From CAIQQQ01 sp037445025 (GTDB lineage Bacteria > Pseudomonadota > Alphaproteobacteria > Acetobacterales > Acetobacteraceae): DNA of 64,000 bases. Location: NCBI GenBank assembly GCA_037445025.1, contig JBBILI010000005.1, positions 1 to 64,000 on the forward strand. Direction: 5' to 3'. Shown piece after piece: positions 7,843 through 16,622 of the stretch (its first letter is position 1; each line of letters begins with the position of its first letter). The notes under the pieces were generated by a model. The model ran no database searches. It saw nothing but the letters and a program-made list of their open reading frames with translations, and was not told the origin of the DNA. The position numbers and the translations under genes were made by a program.

Positions 7843-9177
7843 ATGCGGCTCTGGCCCCGCAGCCTCGCCACCCGCACCACGGTCGTTCTGCTCGTCTCGC
7901 TCACGCTGGTGCAGATCGCGGGCCTGACCATCCATGCACTGGACCGGATCGACCTGCAGCGCCTCGCCCAGACCCGCGATGTCGGCGTTCGGGTGATGGG
8001 CATCTACCGCAGCGTGGTGCTGACCCCGCCGGACAAGCGCGACAGCGTGGTGCGCGAACTCGACCTTCGCGACGGTTCCAGCGCCGCCCTGCTGGACAGG
8101 CTGCCCGACGAGGAACAGCTTCCCGCCACCTACCTGCCGGTGCGCCGGCAGATCGCCGTCAGCATGCAGCTGGTGCCGGTGCCGCCGCCGGACCGCCCGC
8201 GCGAACTGCGCATGGAGGGCGGATGGGAGGATGAGAAGGTCATCGTCGCCATGCGAATGCCGGAGGGGAACTGGCTGCGCATGACCGTGCCGATGCCGCC
8301 GCCACGCCCCTGGCATTCCATGAGCTTCCTGATCGCCTTCATTGTCATGACCGTGGCCGCCGCGGCGCTGACGCTGTGGGCCGTGCGCCGCCTGGTCGCG
8401 CCTGTCGCTACCTTGGCACGCGCTGCCGAGGCGCTGGGCCGCGATGTCAACGCACCGCCATTGCCGGAAGACGGTCCCTCCGAAATCGCCACCGCGGCCA
8501 TCGCGTTCAACACCATGGCGCTGCGGATCCGCCGCTTCGTGCGCGACCGCACCTTCATGCTGACCGCCATCGGCCACGATTTGCGTACGCCCATCACCCG
8601 GCTGCGGCTGCGCGCCGAGTTCATGGAAGACAGTGAACTCCGCCGGAAGATGCTGGCCGACATGGACGAGCTGGAGGCGATGGTCTCTGCCACGCTGGCC
8701 TTCGGCCGCGACGTCACCGCCGACGAACCCGTCACCAGCATCGATCTTGCCGAACTCGCCCGCACCATCCTCGACGAGGCCGGCGACGCCATGCCTGAGC
8801 TTGCCGACAAGATCGGCTACCACGGCGCGCCGCATCTGCCGGTGCACGCACGGCCCGTGGCGCTCAAGCGGGCGCTGACCAACCTGGTGATGAACGCGCT
8901 CAACTATGCCGGCAGCGTGGCCATCACCCTGCGCGCGCCCGAGAGGGGCCTTGCCACGCTGCTGGTGGAAGACACTGGCCCCGGCATTCCGCTGGCCGAA
9001 CTCGACCGGGTGTTCCAGCCCTTCCACCGCATCGAAACCAGCCGCAACAAGGAGACCGGCGGCATGGGCCTCGGTCTGCCCATCGCCCGCAACATCCTGC
9101 GCGCCCATGGCGGCGACGTGACGCTGGCCAACCGCCCGGGCGGTGGGGTACGGGTGACGGTGACTTTGCCGGTGTAG
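7843..9177 (+). CDS. Sensor histidine kinase, EnvZ-like
   Basis: A 444-residue inner-membrane kinase partner of the preceding regulator. Membrane helices at about 12-30 and 160-181 enclose a periplasmic domain of about 130 residues that is not recognised. A HAMP segment follows, then the H-box with His245 in TAIGHDLRTPITRLRLRAEF. The ATP-binding domain shows the N-box NLVMNALNYA, G1 VEDTGPGIP and G2 GGMGLGLPIARNI. The architecture and order match EnvZ/OmpR-type systems. The ATG at 7843 follows the regulator stop by one base. Confidence 0.92.
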   Translation: MRLWPRSLATRTTVVLLVSLTLVQIAGLTIHALDRIDLQRLAQTRDVGVRVMGIYRSVVLTPPDKRDSVVRELDLRDGSSAALLDRLPDEEQLPATYLPVRRQIAVSMQLVPVPPPDRPRELRMEGGWEDEKVIVAMRMPEGNWLRMTVPMPPPRPWHSMSFLIAFIVMTVAAAALTLWAVRRLVAPVATLARAAEALGRDVNAPPLPEDGPSEIATAAIAFNTMALRIRRFVRDRTFMLTAIGHDLRTPITRLRLRAEFMEDSELRRKMLADMDELEAMVSATLAFGRDVTADEPVTSIDLAELARTILDEAGDAMPELADKIGYHGAPHLPVHARPVALKRALTNLVMNALNYAGSVAITLRAPERGLATLLVEDTGPGIPLAELDRVFQPFHRIETSRNKETGGMGLGLPIARNILRAHGGDVTLANRPGGGVRVTVTLPV

Positions 9178-9214
9178 CGGGCTGCAGAAACGCCTGTGCT
9201 TGGCGCGTGCTTGC

Positions 9215-9243
9215 TTGCATTCCCCCCCCCACCCCGCTATACG
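9215..9243 (+). promoter_or_regulatory. Candidate rpmI promoter with a nine-C tract in the spacer
   Basis: TTGCAT (9215-9220) and TATACG (9238-9243) are separated by 17 bases, and nine of those are an uninterrupted C tract (9222-9230). The hexamers are only fair matches to the sigma-70 consensus (3/6 and 4/6), but the position, about 100 bases before rpmI in an otherwise empty 169-base gap, is right. The remaining leader (9250-9346) could carry the L20 autoregulatory structure known from other bacteria; I cannot show it. Confidence 0.4.
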
Positions 9244-9346
9244 CCGCGCCTTGTCTGCGAGACCGGGCCTGTGTGGGCATGCCCGGCCGCGACGCGTCGT
9301 ATCCGCCCCGTCGGGCTGGAGCGGCTTTGAGCTTCAGGAGTAGCAA

Positions 9347-9550
9347 ATGCCCAAGATGAAGACGAAGTCTTCTGTGAAGAAGCGCTTCAAGATCACCGCT
9401 ACGGGGAAGGTTCTTGCCGGCCCCGGCAACAAGCGTCACGGCCTTATCAACCGCACGCAGAAGATGAAGCGGTCCAACCGCGGCAGCCAGGTGCTGACCG
9501 AGGCTGACGGCAAGACCGTCAAGCAATGGGCCCCCTACGGTCTCGTGTGA
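9347..9550 (+). CDS. rpmI: 50S ribosomal protein L35
   Basis: A 67-residue basic protein of the large ribosomal subunit. The start MPKMKTKSSVKKRFK and the central GKRHG-like segment (NKRHGLINRT) are typical of bL35, and the length is normal. AGGAG lies seven bases before the ATG. It is followed after 11 bases by rplT; the usual upstream partner infC is not adjacent here. Confidence 0.97.
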   Translation: MPKMKTKSSVKKRFKITATGKVLAGPGNKRHGLINRTQKMKRSNRGSQVLTEADGKTVKQWAPYGLV

Positions 9551-9561
9551 GGAGATAGAGC

Positions 9562-9948
9562 ATGGCACGCGTCAAGCGGGGCGTCACAACGCACGCCCGT
9601 CACAAGAAGGTTCTCAAGGCATCGAAGGGCTTCGTCGGCCGGTCGTCGACGAATTACCGCATTGCCCTGGAGCGGCTCGAGAAGTCGCTGCAATACGCCT
9701 ATCGCGATCGCCGGGTGAAGAAGCGCGAATTCCGCGCCCTCTGGATCCAGCGCATCAATGCCGCGGTGCGTGAGCACGGCATCACCTATTCGCGCTTCAT
9801 CGCCGGCATCAAGTCTGCCGGGATCGAGATGGACCGTAAGGTGCTGGCCGCGATCGCGTTCGACGATCCCGCGAGCTTCTCCGAGATCGTCAAGGCGGTG
9901 CAGGCCGTCATTGCCGAGGGCGCAGAGCCGGCCGTCGCTGCCGCCTGA
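9562..9948 (+). CDS. rplT: 50S ribosomal protein L20
   Basis: A 128-residue large-subunit protein needed for early 50S assembly. MARVKRGVTTHARHKKVLK and YAYRDRRVKKREFRALWIQRINAA are hallmarks of bL20. The C-terminal extension after the core is a short Ala-rich tail. GGAGATAGAGC precedes the ATG. It is co-transcribed with rpmI and lies before pheST, the common bacterial order. Confidence 0.97.
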   Translation: MARVKRGVTTHARHKKVLKASKGFVGRSSTNYRIALERLEKSLQYAYRDRRVKKREFRALWIQRINAAVREHGITYSRFIAGIKSAGIEMDRKVLAAIAFDDPASFSEIVKAVQAVIAEGAEPAVAAA

Positions 9949-9976
9949 TTGGCCCAATCGCGGATTCGAGCTAAAG

Positions 9977-10005
9977 GGGCCGCCCGGGTTGGGGCGGCCC
10001 TTTTT
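9977..10005 (+). terminator. Rho-independent terminator or attenuator between rplT and pheS
   Basis: A perfect nine-base-pair stem GGGCCGCCC / GGGCGGCCC (9977-9985 with 9992-10000) with a six-base loop is followed by five T residues. It ends only 17 bases before the pheS ATG, so transcripts that pass it supply pheST. I see no Phe-rich leader peptide, so classical attenuation is not supported; partial termination is the simplest view. Confidence 0.8.
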
Positions 10006-10021
10006 GTTTGAGCGGGATGTG

Positions 10022-11092
10022 ATGAGCGACGATCTGGAGCGGCTGAAGAGCGAGACGCTGGCGGCTTTGGCCGAAGCAGGCGATCTGAGGGCCTGGGATG
10101 CGATCCGTGTGGCGGTGCTGGGCAAGAGCGGCAGCCTGACGGCGCTGCTGAAGGAGCTCGGCAAGACAGCACCCGAGGAGCGCAAGGCGCGCGGGGCGGC
10201 GCTCAATGTTCTGAAGACCGAGCTCACCGAAGCGATCGCGGCGCGCGAGGCGGCGTTGCAGGAAGCGGCGCTGAACGAGAGGCTGGCGCGCGAGACCATC
10301 GACGTCACCCTGCCGGCCCAGCCGCGCAACCCAGGTCTGATCCATCCGATTTCCCGGACGATGGAGGAGATGGCGGCGATCTTCGGCGCCATGGGGTTCT
10401 CCGTCGCCGAAGGGCCGGATATCGAAGATGACTGGCGCAATTTCGGTGCGCTGAACATTCCGGCGCATCATTCGGCGCGCGAGGACATGGACACGTTCTA
10501 TGTGCCGCCGCCCGCAGGGTCCAACCGCCGCGGCGTGCTGCGCACCCATACCTCGCCGGTGCAGGTGCGCTCCATGGTGGGCCGCGAGCTGCCGTTCCGC
10601 GTCATCGTGCCCGGCCGCACCTATCGCGCCGATCATGACGCGACGCACAGCCCGATGTTCCACCAGTGCGAGGGGCTGGCGTTGGGACGCGATCTCACGC
10701 TGGGCCATCTGAAGGGGTGTCTGATCGATTTTCTGCGGGCGTTCTTCGGCATTTCGGATCTGCCGGTGCGGTTCCGCTCGTCCTACTTTCCGTTCACCGA
10801 GCCTTCGATGGAGGTCGATATCGGCTGGAACCGCAAGACGGGCGAACTCGGCGCGGGCACCGACTGGCTGGAGATTCTGGGAAGCGGCATGGTGCAGCCC
10901 AAGGTTCTGGCCAATTGCGGCATCGACCCGCGGGAGTGGCAGGGCTTCGCGTTTGGCATGGGCATCGAGCGGGTGACCATGCTGAAGCACGGCATTCCTG
11001 ATCTGCGGCCGTTCTTTGAGAGCGATCTGCGCTGGCTGCGCCATTACGGGTTCAACCCGCTGTCGCCCACTATGCTGCATGAGGCGGTGTGA
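10022..11092 (+). CDS. pheS: Phenylalanyl-tRNA synthetase alpha subunit
   Basis: A 356-residue class II synthetase subunit that, with PheT, charges tRNA-Phe. An N-terminal coiled-coil of about 85 residues precedes the catalytic core. Motif 1 is in HPISRTMEEMAAIFGAMGF, motif 2 in FRVIVPGRTYRAD..THSPMFHQCEG and motif 3 in GFAFGMGIERVTMLKHGI. The frame is open further upstream, but MSDDLERLKSE at 10022 is the normal start and lies just past the terminator. pheT begins three bases after the stop. Confidence 0.97.
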   Translation: MSDDLERLKSETLAALAEAGDLRAWDAIRVAVLGKSGSLTALLKELGKTAPEERKARGAALNVLKTELTEAIAAREAALQEAALNERLARETIDVTLPAQPRNPGLIHPISRTMEEMAAIFGAMGFSVAEGPDIEDDWRNFGALNIPAHHSAREDMDTFYVPPPAGSNRRGVLRTHTSPVQVRSMVGRELPFRVIVPGRTYRADHDATHSPMFHQCEGLALGRDLTLGHLKGCLIDFLRAFFGISDLPVRFRSSYFPFTEPSMEVDIGWNRKTGELGAGTDWLEILGSGMVQPKVLANCGIDPREWQGFAFGMGIERVTMLKHGIPDLRPFFESDLRWLRHYGFNPLSPTMLHEAV

Positions 11093-11095
11093 GCC

Positions 11096-13555
11096 ATGAA
11101 GTTCTCTCTCTCCTGGCTCAAGAGCCATCTCGACACCGACGCCTCACTGCAGACCATCACTGACACGCTGACGCGGATCGGGCTGGAGCTGGAGGGCGTG
11201 GAGGATCGCGGCGCGGCGCTGGCCCCGTTCCGCATCGCCCATGTCATCGAGGCAGTGCAGCACCCCAACGCCGATCGCCTGCGCGCCTGCAAGGTCGATT
11301 ACGGCGACGGCATCGTCTCTGTTGTCTGCGGCGCGCCGAATGCCCGCACCGGCATGAAGACCGTGCTGGGCCTGCCCGGCGCCGTCGTGCCTGGCACCGG
11401 CATCACGCTGAAGGTGGGCGACATCCGCGGCGTGAAGTCCGAAGGGATGATGTGCTCCACCCGCGAGCTTGGACTTGGCGAGGACCATGACGGGATCATC
11501 GACCTGCCGGAGGACGCGCCGGTCGGCATGTCCTACGCCGCCTATGCGAAGCTGGACGACCCGATCATCGAAATCAGCGTCACCCCCAACCGCGGCGATG
11601 CGCTGGCCGTGCGCGGCGTGGCGCGGGACCTGGCGGCGGCCGGGATCGGCACGCTGAAGCCGTTCGCCGCACCCACGATCACCGCCGCCTTCCCCAGCCC
11701 GATCGGATGGGTGACGGAGTTCCCCGAGGCCTGCCCCTATGTGATCGGCCGGGTGGTGCGTGGGGTGACCAACGGCCCCAGCCCGCAATGGCTGCAGGAC
11801 CGGCTGAGCTCGATCGGGCTGCGCCCGATCAACGCGCTGGTCGATATGACGAATTTCTTCACCATTGATCTCGGCCGCCCGCTGCACGTGTTCGATGCGG
11901 ACAAGATCACCGGCGGCAGGCTGGTGTTCCGCCGTGGCGCTGGGGAAAGCTTCCGGGCGCTGAACGGCAAGGACTATATCGCCCGCCCCGAGGATTGCGT
12001 GATCGCCGACGGTGCCGGCGTGCAGTCCCTCGCCGGCGTCATGGGCGGAGCCGCCACCGGCAGCGATGCCGGCACCACCAGCGTGTTTATCGAATGCGCC
12101 TGGTTTGACCCGGTGCGCGTGGCCCATACCGGCCGCTTCCACGGCCTCGCCTCCGACGCCCGCGCCCGCTTCGAACGCGGCATCGACATCGCGATGATGC
12201 CCGCATTCCTCGATGCCGCGACGGCGATGGTGATCGGCCTGTGCGGCGGCGAGGCCAGCGAGGTCGCCATGGCTGGCAGCCCGCCCGCCTGGCAGCGCAC
12301 GGCGCGGCTGCGCTTCCACCGCGTGGCCGCCCTCGGCGGGCTGGAGATGGCGCCCGACGCGGCGATGGCCGATCTGGAAAGGCTCGGCTTCACCGTGGCG
12401 GCGCGCGACGCCGAGAGTGTCACCGTCAACGTGCCCGGCTGGCGCAACGACATCGCCGCCGGCACCGCGCTGGAATTGCGGGCGGACATGGATGCGGCCA
12501 CGGCAGCGCGCGTCACCGAAGGCGCCCGCGTGATCGAGCCTGAGACCGACCTGATCGAGGAGGTGCTGCGCCTGCGCGGGCTCGATGCGGTGCCGCCGGT
12601 CTCCATGCCGGTGCAGGGCGTGGTGCCGGCCGCCACGCTGACACCGGCGCAGACCCGCCGCGCGCTGGCCCGCCGCACCCTGGCCGCGTCCGGCATGGTG
12701 GAATGCGTCACCTTCAGCTTCATGCCCAGCGGCATCGCAGCACTGTTCGGGGCCGCGCCGGAGTCGCTGCGCCTGTCCAACCCGATCGCGTCGGATCTCG
12801 ACCAGATGCGCCCGACGGCGGTGGCCACGCTGGCCATGGCTGCCGCGCGCAACACCGCGCGCGGCGAGGCGCATGGCGCGCTGTTCGAGATCGGCCCGAG
12901 CTTTCTCGGCAGCGGCGAGGCGGAGCAGCCGATGCGCGCCAACGGCTTGCGTTTCGGCCCGCCGCCGCGCCACTGGTCCGGCGCCGCGGCCGCTGACGCG
13001 CTCGACGCGAAGGCCGACGTGCTGGCCGTGCTCGCCGCCCTCAGCGTGCCGATGGAGGCGCTGACCATCACCACCGATGCGCCCTCGTTCTACCACCCCG
13101 GCCAGTCCGGCCAGATCCGCCAGGGGCCGAAGACGGTGCTGGCCAGTTTCGGCGCGCTGCACCCCAACGTGTTGAAGGCGATCGACCTGCCCGGCCCGGC
13201 GGTGGCGTTCGAGATCCATCTCGAAGCCATCGCCGAGCCGAAGCGGCGGAAGAAATCGGTCCCGGATCTGCCGGCCTTCCAGCCGCTGCGGCGCGACTTC
13301 GCCTTTGTGGTGGATGCCTCGGTGCGCGCCGAGGCGGTGCTGCGGGCGGCGCGTGGGGCGGAGCGCAACCTGATCGCCGGCGTGTCGCTGTTCGACGTCT
13401 ATGAGGGCGACAAGCTGGAGGCGGGGAAGAAGTCGCTGGGGGTGGAGGTGGTGCTGCAGCCGCGCGAGCGCACCCTGACCGACGCCGAGATCGAGGCGGT
13501 CTGCGCCAGGATCGTCGCCGCCGTCACCAAGGCCACCGGGGGAATTCTGCGATGA
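11096..13555 (+). CDS. pheT: Phenylalanyl-tRNA synthetase beta subunit
   Basis: An 819-residue beta subunit with the family's full domain order: an EMAP-like tRNA-binding domain near residues 40-150 (VIEAVQHPNADRLRACKV), the B3/4 editing domain, B5, the synthetase-like core, and a C-terminal ferredoxin-fold anticodon-binding domain (about 725-819, FQPLRRDFAFVVD). It lies three bases after pheS and its stop overlaps the next gene's start (ATGA), so translation is coupled. Confidence 0.97.
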   Translation: MKFSLSWLKSHLDTDASLQTITDTLTRIGLELEGVEDRGAALAPFRIAHVIEAVQHPNADRLRACKVDYGDGIVSVVCGAPNARTGMKTVLGLPGAVVPGTGITLKVGDIRGVKSEGMMCSTRELGLGEDHDGIIDLPEDAPVGMSYAAYAKLDDPIIEISVTPNRGDALAVRGVARDLAAAGIGTLKPFAAPTITAAFPSPIGWVTEFPEACPYVIGRVVRGVTNGPSPQWLQDRLSSIGLRPINALVDMTNFFTIDLGRPLHVFDADKITGGRLVFRRGAGESFRALNGKDYIARPEDCVIADGAGVQSLAGVMGGAATGSDAGTTSVFIECAWFDPVRVAHTGRFHGLASDARARFERGIDIAMMPAFLDAATAMVIGLCGGEASEVAMAGSPPAWQRTARLRFHRVAALGGLEMAPDAAMADLERLGFTVAARDAESVTVNVPGWRNDIAAGTALELRADMDAATAARVTEGARVIEPETDLIEEVLRLRGLDAVPPVSMPVQGVVPAATLTPAQTRRALARRTLAASGMVECVTFSFMPSGIAALFGAAPESLRLSNPIASDLDQMRPTAVATLAMAAARNTARGEAHGALFEIGPSFLGSGEAEQPMRANGLRFGPPPRHWSGAAAADALDAKADVLAVLAALSVPMEALTITTDAPSFYHPGQSGQIRQGPKTVLASFGALHPNVLKAIDLPGPAVAFEIHLEAIAEPKRRKKSVPDLPAFQPLRRDFAFVVDASVRAEAVLRAARGAERNLIAGVSLFDVYEGDKLEAGKKSLGVEVVLQPRERTLTDAEIEAVCARIVAAVTKATGGILR

Positions 13556-14163
13556 GCCGCATCGAGACGGTCGAACAGCTGCACGCGCTGTATGGCGAGG
13601 CCGGCGAGGCCTCCACCGTGAAGGTGGTGGACCGGATGATCCCGCCCTATCGCGCCTATATCGAAGCCTCGCCGTTCGTGGCGCTGGCGACCGTCGGGCC
13701 GGAGGGGCTGGACTGCAGCCCCCGCGGCGACGGGCGCGGCTTCGTGCGCATCCATGACGACCGCACGCTGATGCTGCCGGACCGGCGCGGCAACAACCGG
13801 GTGGACAGCCTGCGCAACATCGTGCGCGACCCTCGGGTGGCGCTGCTGTTCCTGCTGCCCGGCTCCGGCACCACGTTCCGGGTGAACGGGCGGGCGCATC
13901 TGACCATCGATCCGGCGGTGCTCGAGTCCTTCGCGGTGGACGGCAAGTCGCCGCGTTCGGTGATCGTGGTGGAGATCGACGAGATGTATTTCCAGTGTGC
14001 CCGCGCCATCGTGCGCTCGGAGCTGTGGAACCCCGCGCACCACATCGCCGCCCGCGAACTGCCCACGCCGGGCCAGGTATTGGCCCTGCTCAGCGAGAAT
14101 CGGGTGGGTGGCGAGGGCTACGACCGCGAATGGCCGGAGCGGGCCGCCGCCAGCCTGTGGTAA
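13552..14163 (+). CDS. Pyridoxamine 5'-phosphate oxidase-family FMN-binding protein
   Basis: A 203-residue protein with the split-barrel flavin-reductase-like fold of the PNPOx superfamily. SPFVALATVGPEGLDCSPRGD, LPDRRGNNRVDSLRNIV and NGRAHL match the MSMEG_1061-type subfamily. The C-terminal CARAIVRSELW segment with its Cys is usual for the group. Such proteins bind FMN or F420 and reduce small substrates; the exact reaction is unknown. It overlaps pheT by four bases, so it is probably co-expressed with it. Confidence 0.85.
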   Translation: MSRIETVEQLHALYGEAGEASTVKVVDRMIPPYRAYIEASPFVALATVGPEGLDCSPRGDGRGFVRIHDDRTLMLPDRRGNNRVDSLRNIVRDPRVALLFLLPGSGTTFRVNGRAHLTIDPAVLESFAVDGKSPRSVIVVEIDEMYFQCARAIVRSELWNPAHHIAARELPTPGQVLALLSENRVGGEGYDREWPERAAASLW

Positions 14164-14293
14164 CATGACGGCGACATTCTTTGTTTCCTGATTGAAAGAG
14201 AAGGTCAAAGAACGCTTCATGGCGAGAGGGCGGGGGCTGGGGCCGGACATCACGTTCAGCCGGTGTTTCGTCCAGGGGCGCAGCGAGACAGAC

Positions 14294-14752
14294 ATGAAAC
14301 CGCCGTTCTGGCTGCTTGTTGTTCAGGTGTTGCAGCCGCTCGCCATGGGTGCCGCGCTCTTGGTCGCTCCCGATAGGGGGGCTGACGCGGTGTGGGCCGT
14401 GAGCTGCGGATTTTTCATCGTCGTGCTGCCCTTCCTGGTCATCTGGCTGGCGCATGAGATCCGGATGGCGCGCCGTCCAGCGGGGATGGCGCGCACGAGG
14501 CTGCAATCCAGCGTCCTGTCGGACGGCGGCGCTGAGATCACGTCGCTCTGGCGGCGCCTGCTGCTGGTTGGCCTGCCAGCGGGGTTGAGCTTCGGCTTGC
14601 TGCTGTCGCAGATGATCACAGCGCATCCGTTCTGGACATTCAGCGCGCCGGAGATCCGCACCGCACTGAGCGGGGGCCTGACCTTCGGCTTCATGTTGAC
14701 GCTGTGGAAGTGGTGGGACGAACACCGCAGAGGCTCTCGGAAACAAGCCTGA
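14294..14752 (+). CDS. Uncharacterised small membrane protein
   Basis: A 152-residue protein with four predicted membrane helices (about 5-22, 30-52, 92-112, 122-140) and a short basic tail. I do not recognise the family. The start is uncertain: the frame opens at TTG 14192 and has an ATG at 14219, but the ATG at 14294 puts the first membrane helix at the N-terminus. It lies between the PNPOx-like gene and lepA with no clear operon link. Confidence 0.6.
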   Translation: MKPPFWLLVVQVLQPLAMGAALLVAPDRGADAVWAVSCGFFIVVLPFLVIWLAHEIRMARRPAGMARTRLQSSVLSDGGAEITSLWRRLLLVGLPAGLSFGLLLSQMITAHPFWTFSAPEIRTALSGGLTFGFMLTLWKWWDEHRRGSRKQA

Positions 14753-14816
14753 GCCGGATGCCGGTCACCGCGTCGGCGATGCTGACAATCCGCCGAAATC
14801 CGCCTACATCTCCCGC

Positions 14817-16622
14817 ATGACGCAGACCGACCTCAGCCACATCCGCAACTTCTCCATCATCGCCCATATCGACCACGGGAAATCCACCCTGGCCGACCGG
14901 CTGATCCAGACCACCGGCGCCCTCTCCGCGCGGGAGATGACCGAGCAGGTGCTCGACAACATGGAGCTGGAGAAGGAACGCGGCATCACCATCAAGGCGC
15001 AGACGGTGCGCCTGACGTACAAGGCCACCAACGGCGAGGTGTACACCCTCAACCTCATGGACACGCCCGGCCATGTGGACTTCGCCTACGAGGTCTCCCG
15101 CTCGCTCGCCGCCTGTGAAGGCTCGCTGCTGGTGGTCGATGCCTCGCAGGGGGTGGAGGCGCAGACGCTGGCCAACGTGTATCAGGCGATGGACGCCAAC
15201 CACGAGATCGTGCCGATCCTCAACAAGATCGACCTGCCCGCCGCCGAGCCGGACCGCGTCAAGCAGCAGATCGAGGACGTGATCGGGCTCGACGCGTCGG
15301 ACGCGGTGATGATCTCGGCCAAATCCGGCCTCAACATCGAAGGCGTGCTCGAAGCCATCGTCCACCGCCTGCCGCCGCCGGCGGGCGATGCCGCGGCCCC
15401 GCTCAAGGCGCTGCTGGTGGACAGCTGGTACGACGCCTATCTCGGCGTCGTCATCCTCGTCCGCGTCAAGGACGGGCGGCTGAAGCGCGGCCAGAAGATC
15501 CGCATGATGTCCAAGGGATCCACCCACACTGTCGAGCAGGTCGGCGTGTTCGCGCCGCGCATGACCCCGGTGGACGATCTCGGCCCGGGCGAGATGGGCT
15601 ACATCACGGCGGCCATCAAGACCGTGGCCGACTGCAATGTCGGCGACACGATCACCGACGACCGCGCGCCCGCCTTGGCCCCCCTGCCCGGCTTCAAGCC
15701 GTCCATTCCCGTGGTGTGGTGCGGCCTGTTCCCGATCGACGCCGACGATTTCGAGAAGCTGCGGGAATCACTGGGCAAGCTTCGCCTCAACGACGCCAGC
15801 TTCCACTACGAGGCGGAAAGCTCGGCCGCCCTCGGCTTCGGCTATCGCTGCGGCTTCCTTGGCCTGCTGCATCTGGAGATCATCCAGGAGCGCCTGTCGC
15901 GCGAGTTCGACCTCGATCTGATCGCGACGGCGCCGAGCGTGGTCTACAAGCTCGAACGCAACGACGGCACCGAGGAAGAGCTCCACAACCCCGCCGACAT
16001 GCCTGACCCCACCCTGATCAAGACCATCTCCGAGCCCTGGATCAAGGCCACGATCATGGTGCCGGACGACTATCTTGGCTCCATCCTGACGCTGTGCAAC
16101 GAACGCCGCGGCCAGCAGGTTGACCTGACCTATGTCGGCAACCGTGCCATGGCCGTCTATCGGCTGCCACTGAACGAGGTGGTGTTCGACTTCTACGACC
16201 GCCTCAAATCGGTCAGCAGAGGCTATGCCAGCTTCGACTACGCCATGGACGGCTATGAGGAGGGCGACCTGGTGCGCATCTCCATCCTGGTCAACCAGGA
16301 CCCGGTGGACGCGTTGAGCTTCATCGCCCACCGCAGCCAGGCCGACAAGCGTGGACGTTCGATCTGCGAGAAGCTGAAGGATCTGATCCCCAAGCAGCTC
16401 TTCAAGATCGCCATCCAGGCCGCCATCGGCGGTCGCGTCATCGCACGCGAAACCATCGGCGCGCTGTCCAAGGACGTGACGGCGAAGTGTTATGGCGGCG
16501 ACATCAGCCGCAAGCGCAAGCTGCTGGACAAGCAGAAAGAGGGCAAGAAGCGGATGCGGCAGTTCGGCAAGGTCGAAATCCCGCAATCCGCGTTCCTGGC
16601 CGCGCTCAAGATGGATGCCTGA
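14817..16622 (+). CDS. lepA: Elongation factor 4 (LepA)
   Basis: A 601-residue translational GTPase that acts on paused ribosomes. G1 is AHIDHGKST (residues 16-24), the switch regions and G3 are in DTPGHVDF, and G4 is NKIDLP. Domains II and III are followed by the LepA-specific C-terminal domain with the conserved end KKRMRQFGKVEIPQSAFLAA. The length is normal. The gene stands alone before a convergent amidohydrolase whose stop directly follows. Confidence 0.97.
   Translation: MTQTDLSHIRNFSIIAHIDHGKSTLADRLIQTTGALSAREMTEQVLDNMELEKERGITIKAQTVRLTYKATNGEVYTLNLMDTPGHVDFAYEVSRSLAACEGSLLVVDASQGVEAQTLANVYQAMDANHEIVPILNKIDLPAAEPDRVKQQIEDVIGLDASDAVMISAKSGLNIEGVLEAIVHRLPPPAGDAAAPLKALLVDSWYDAYLGVVILVRVKDGRLKRGQKIRMMSKGSTHTVEQVGVFAPRMTPVDDLGPGEMGYITAAIKTVADCNVGDTITDDRAPALAPLPGFKPSIPVVWCGLFPIDADDFEKLRESLGKLRLNDASFHYEAESSAALGFGYRCGFLGLLHLEIIQERLSREFDLDLIATAPSVVYKLERNDGTEEELHNPADMPDPTLIKTISEPWIKATIMVPDDYLGSILTLCNERRGQQVDLTYVGNRAMAVYRLPLNEVVFDFYDRLKSVSRGYASFDYAMDGYEEGDLVRISILVNQDPVDALSFIAHRSQADKRGRSICEKLKDLIPKQLFKIAIQAAIGGRVIARETIGALSKDVTAKCYGGDISRKRKLLDKQKEGKKRMRQFGKVEIPQSAFLAALKMDA

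Noticed and set aside
11144..13219. A 691-codon open frame on the minus strand
   Set aside because: It is antisense to pheT and has a low-complexity Arg/His/Gly/Ala composition.
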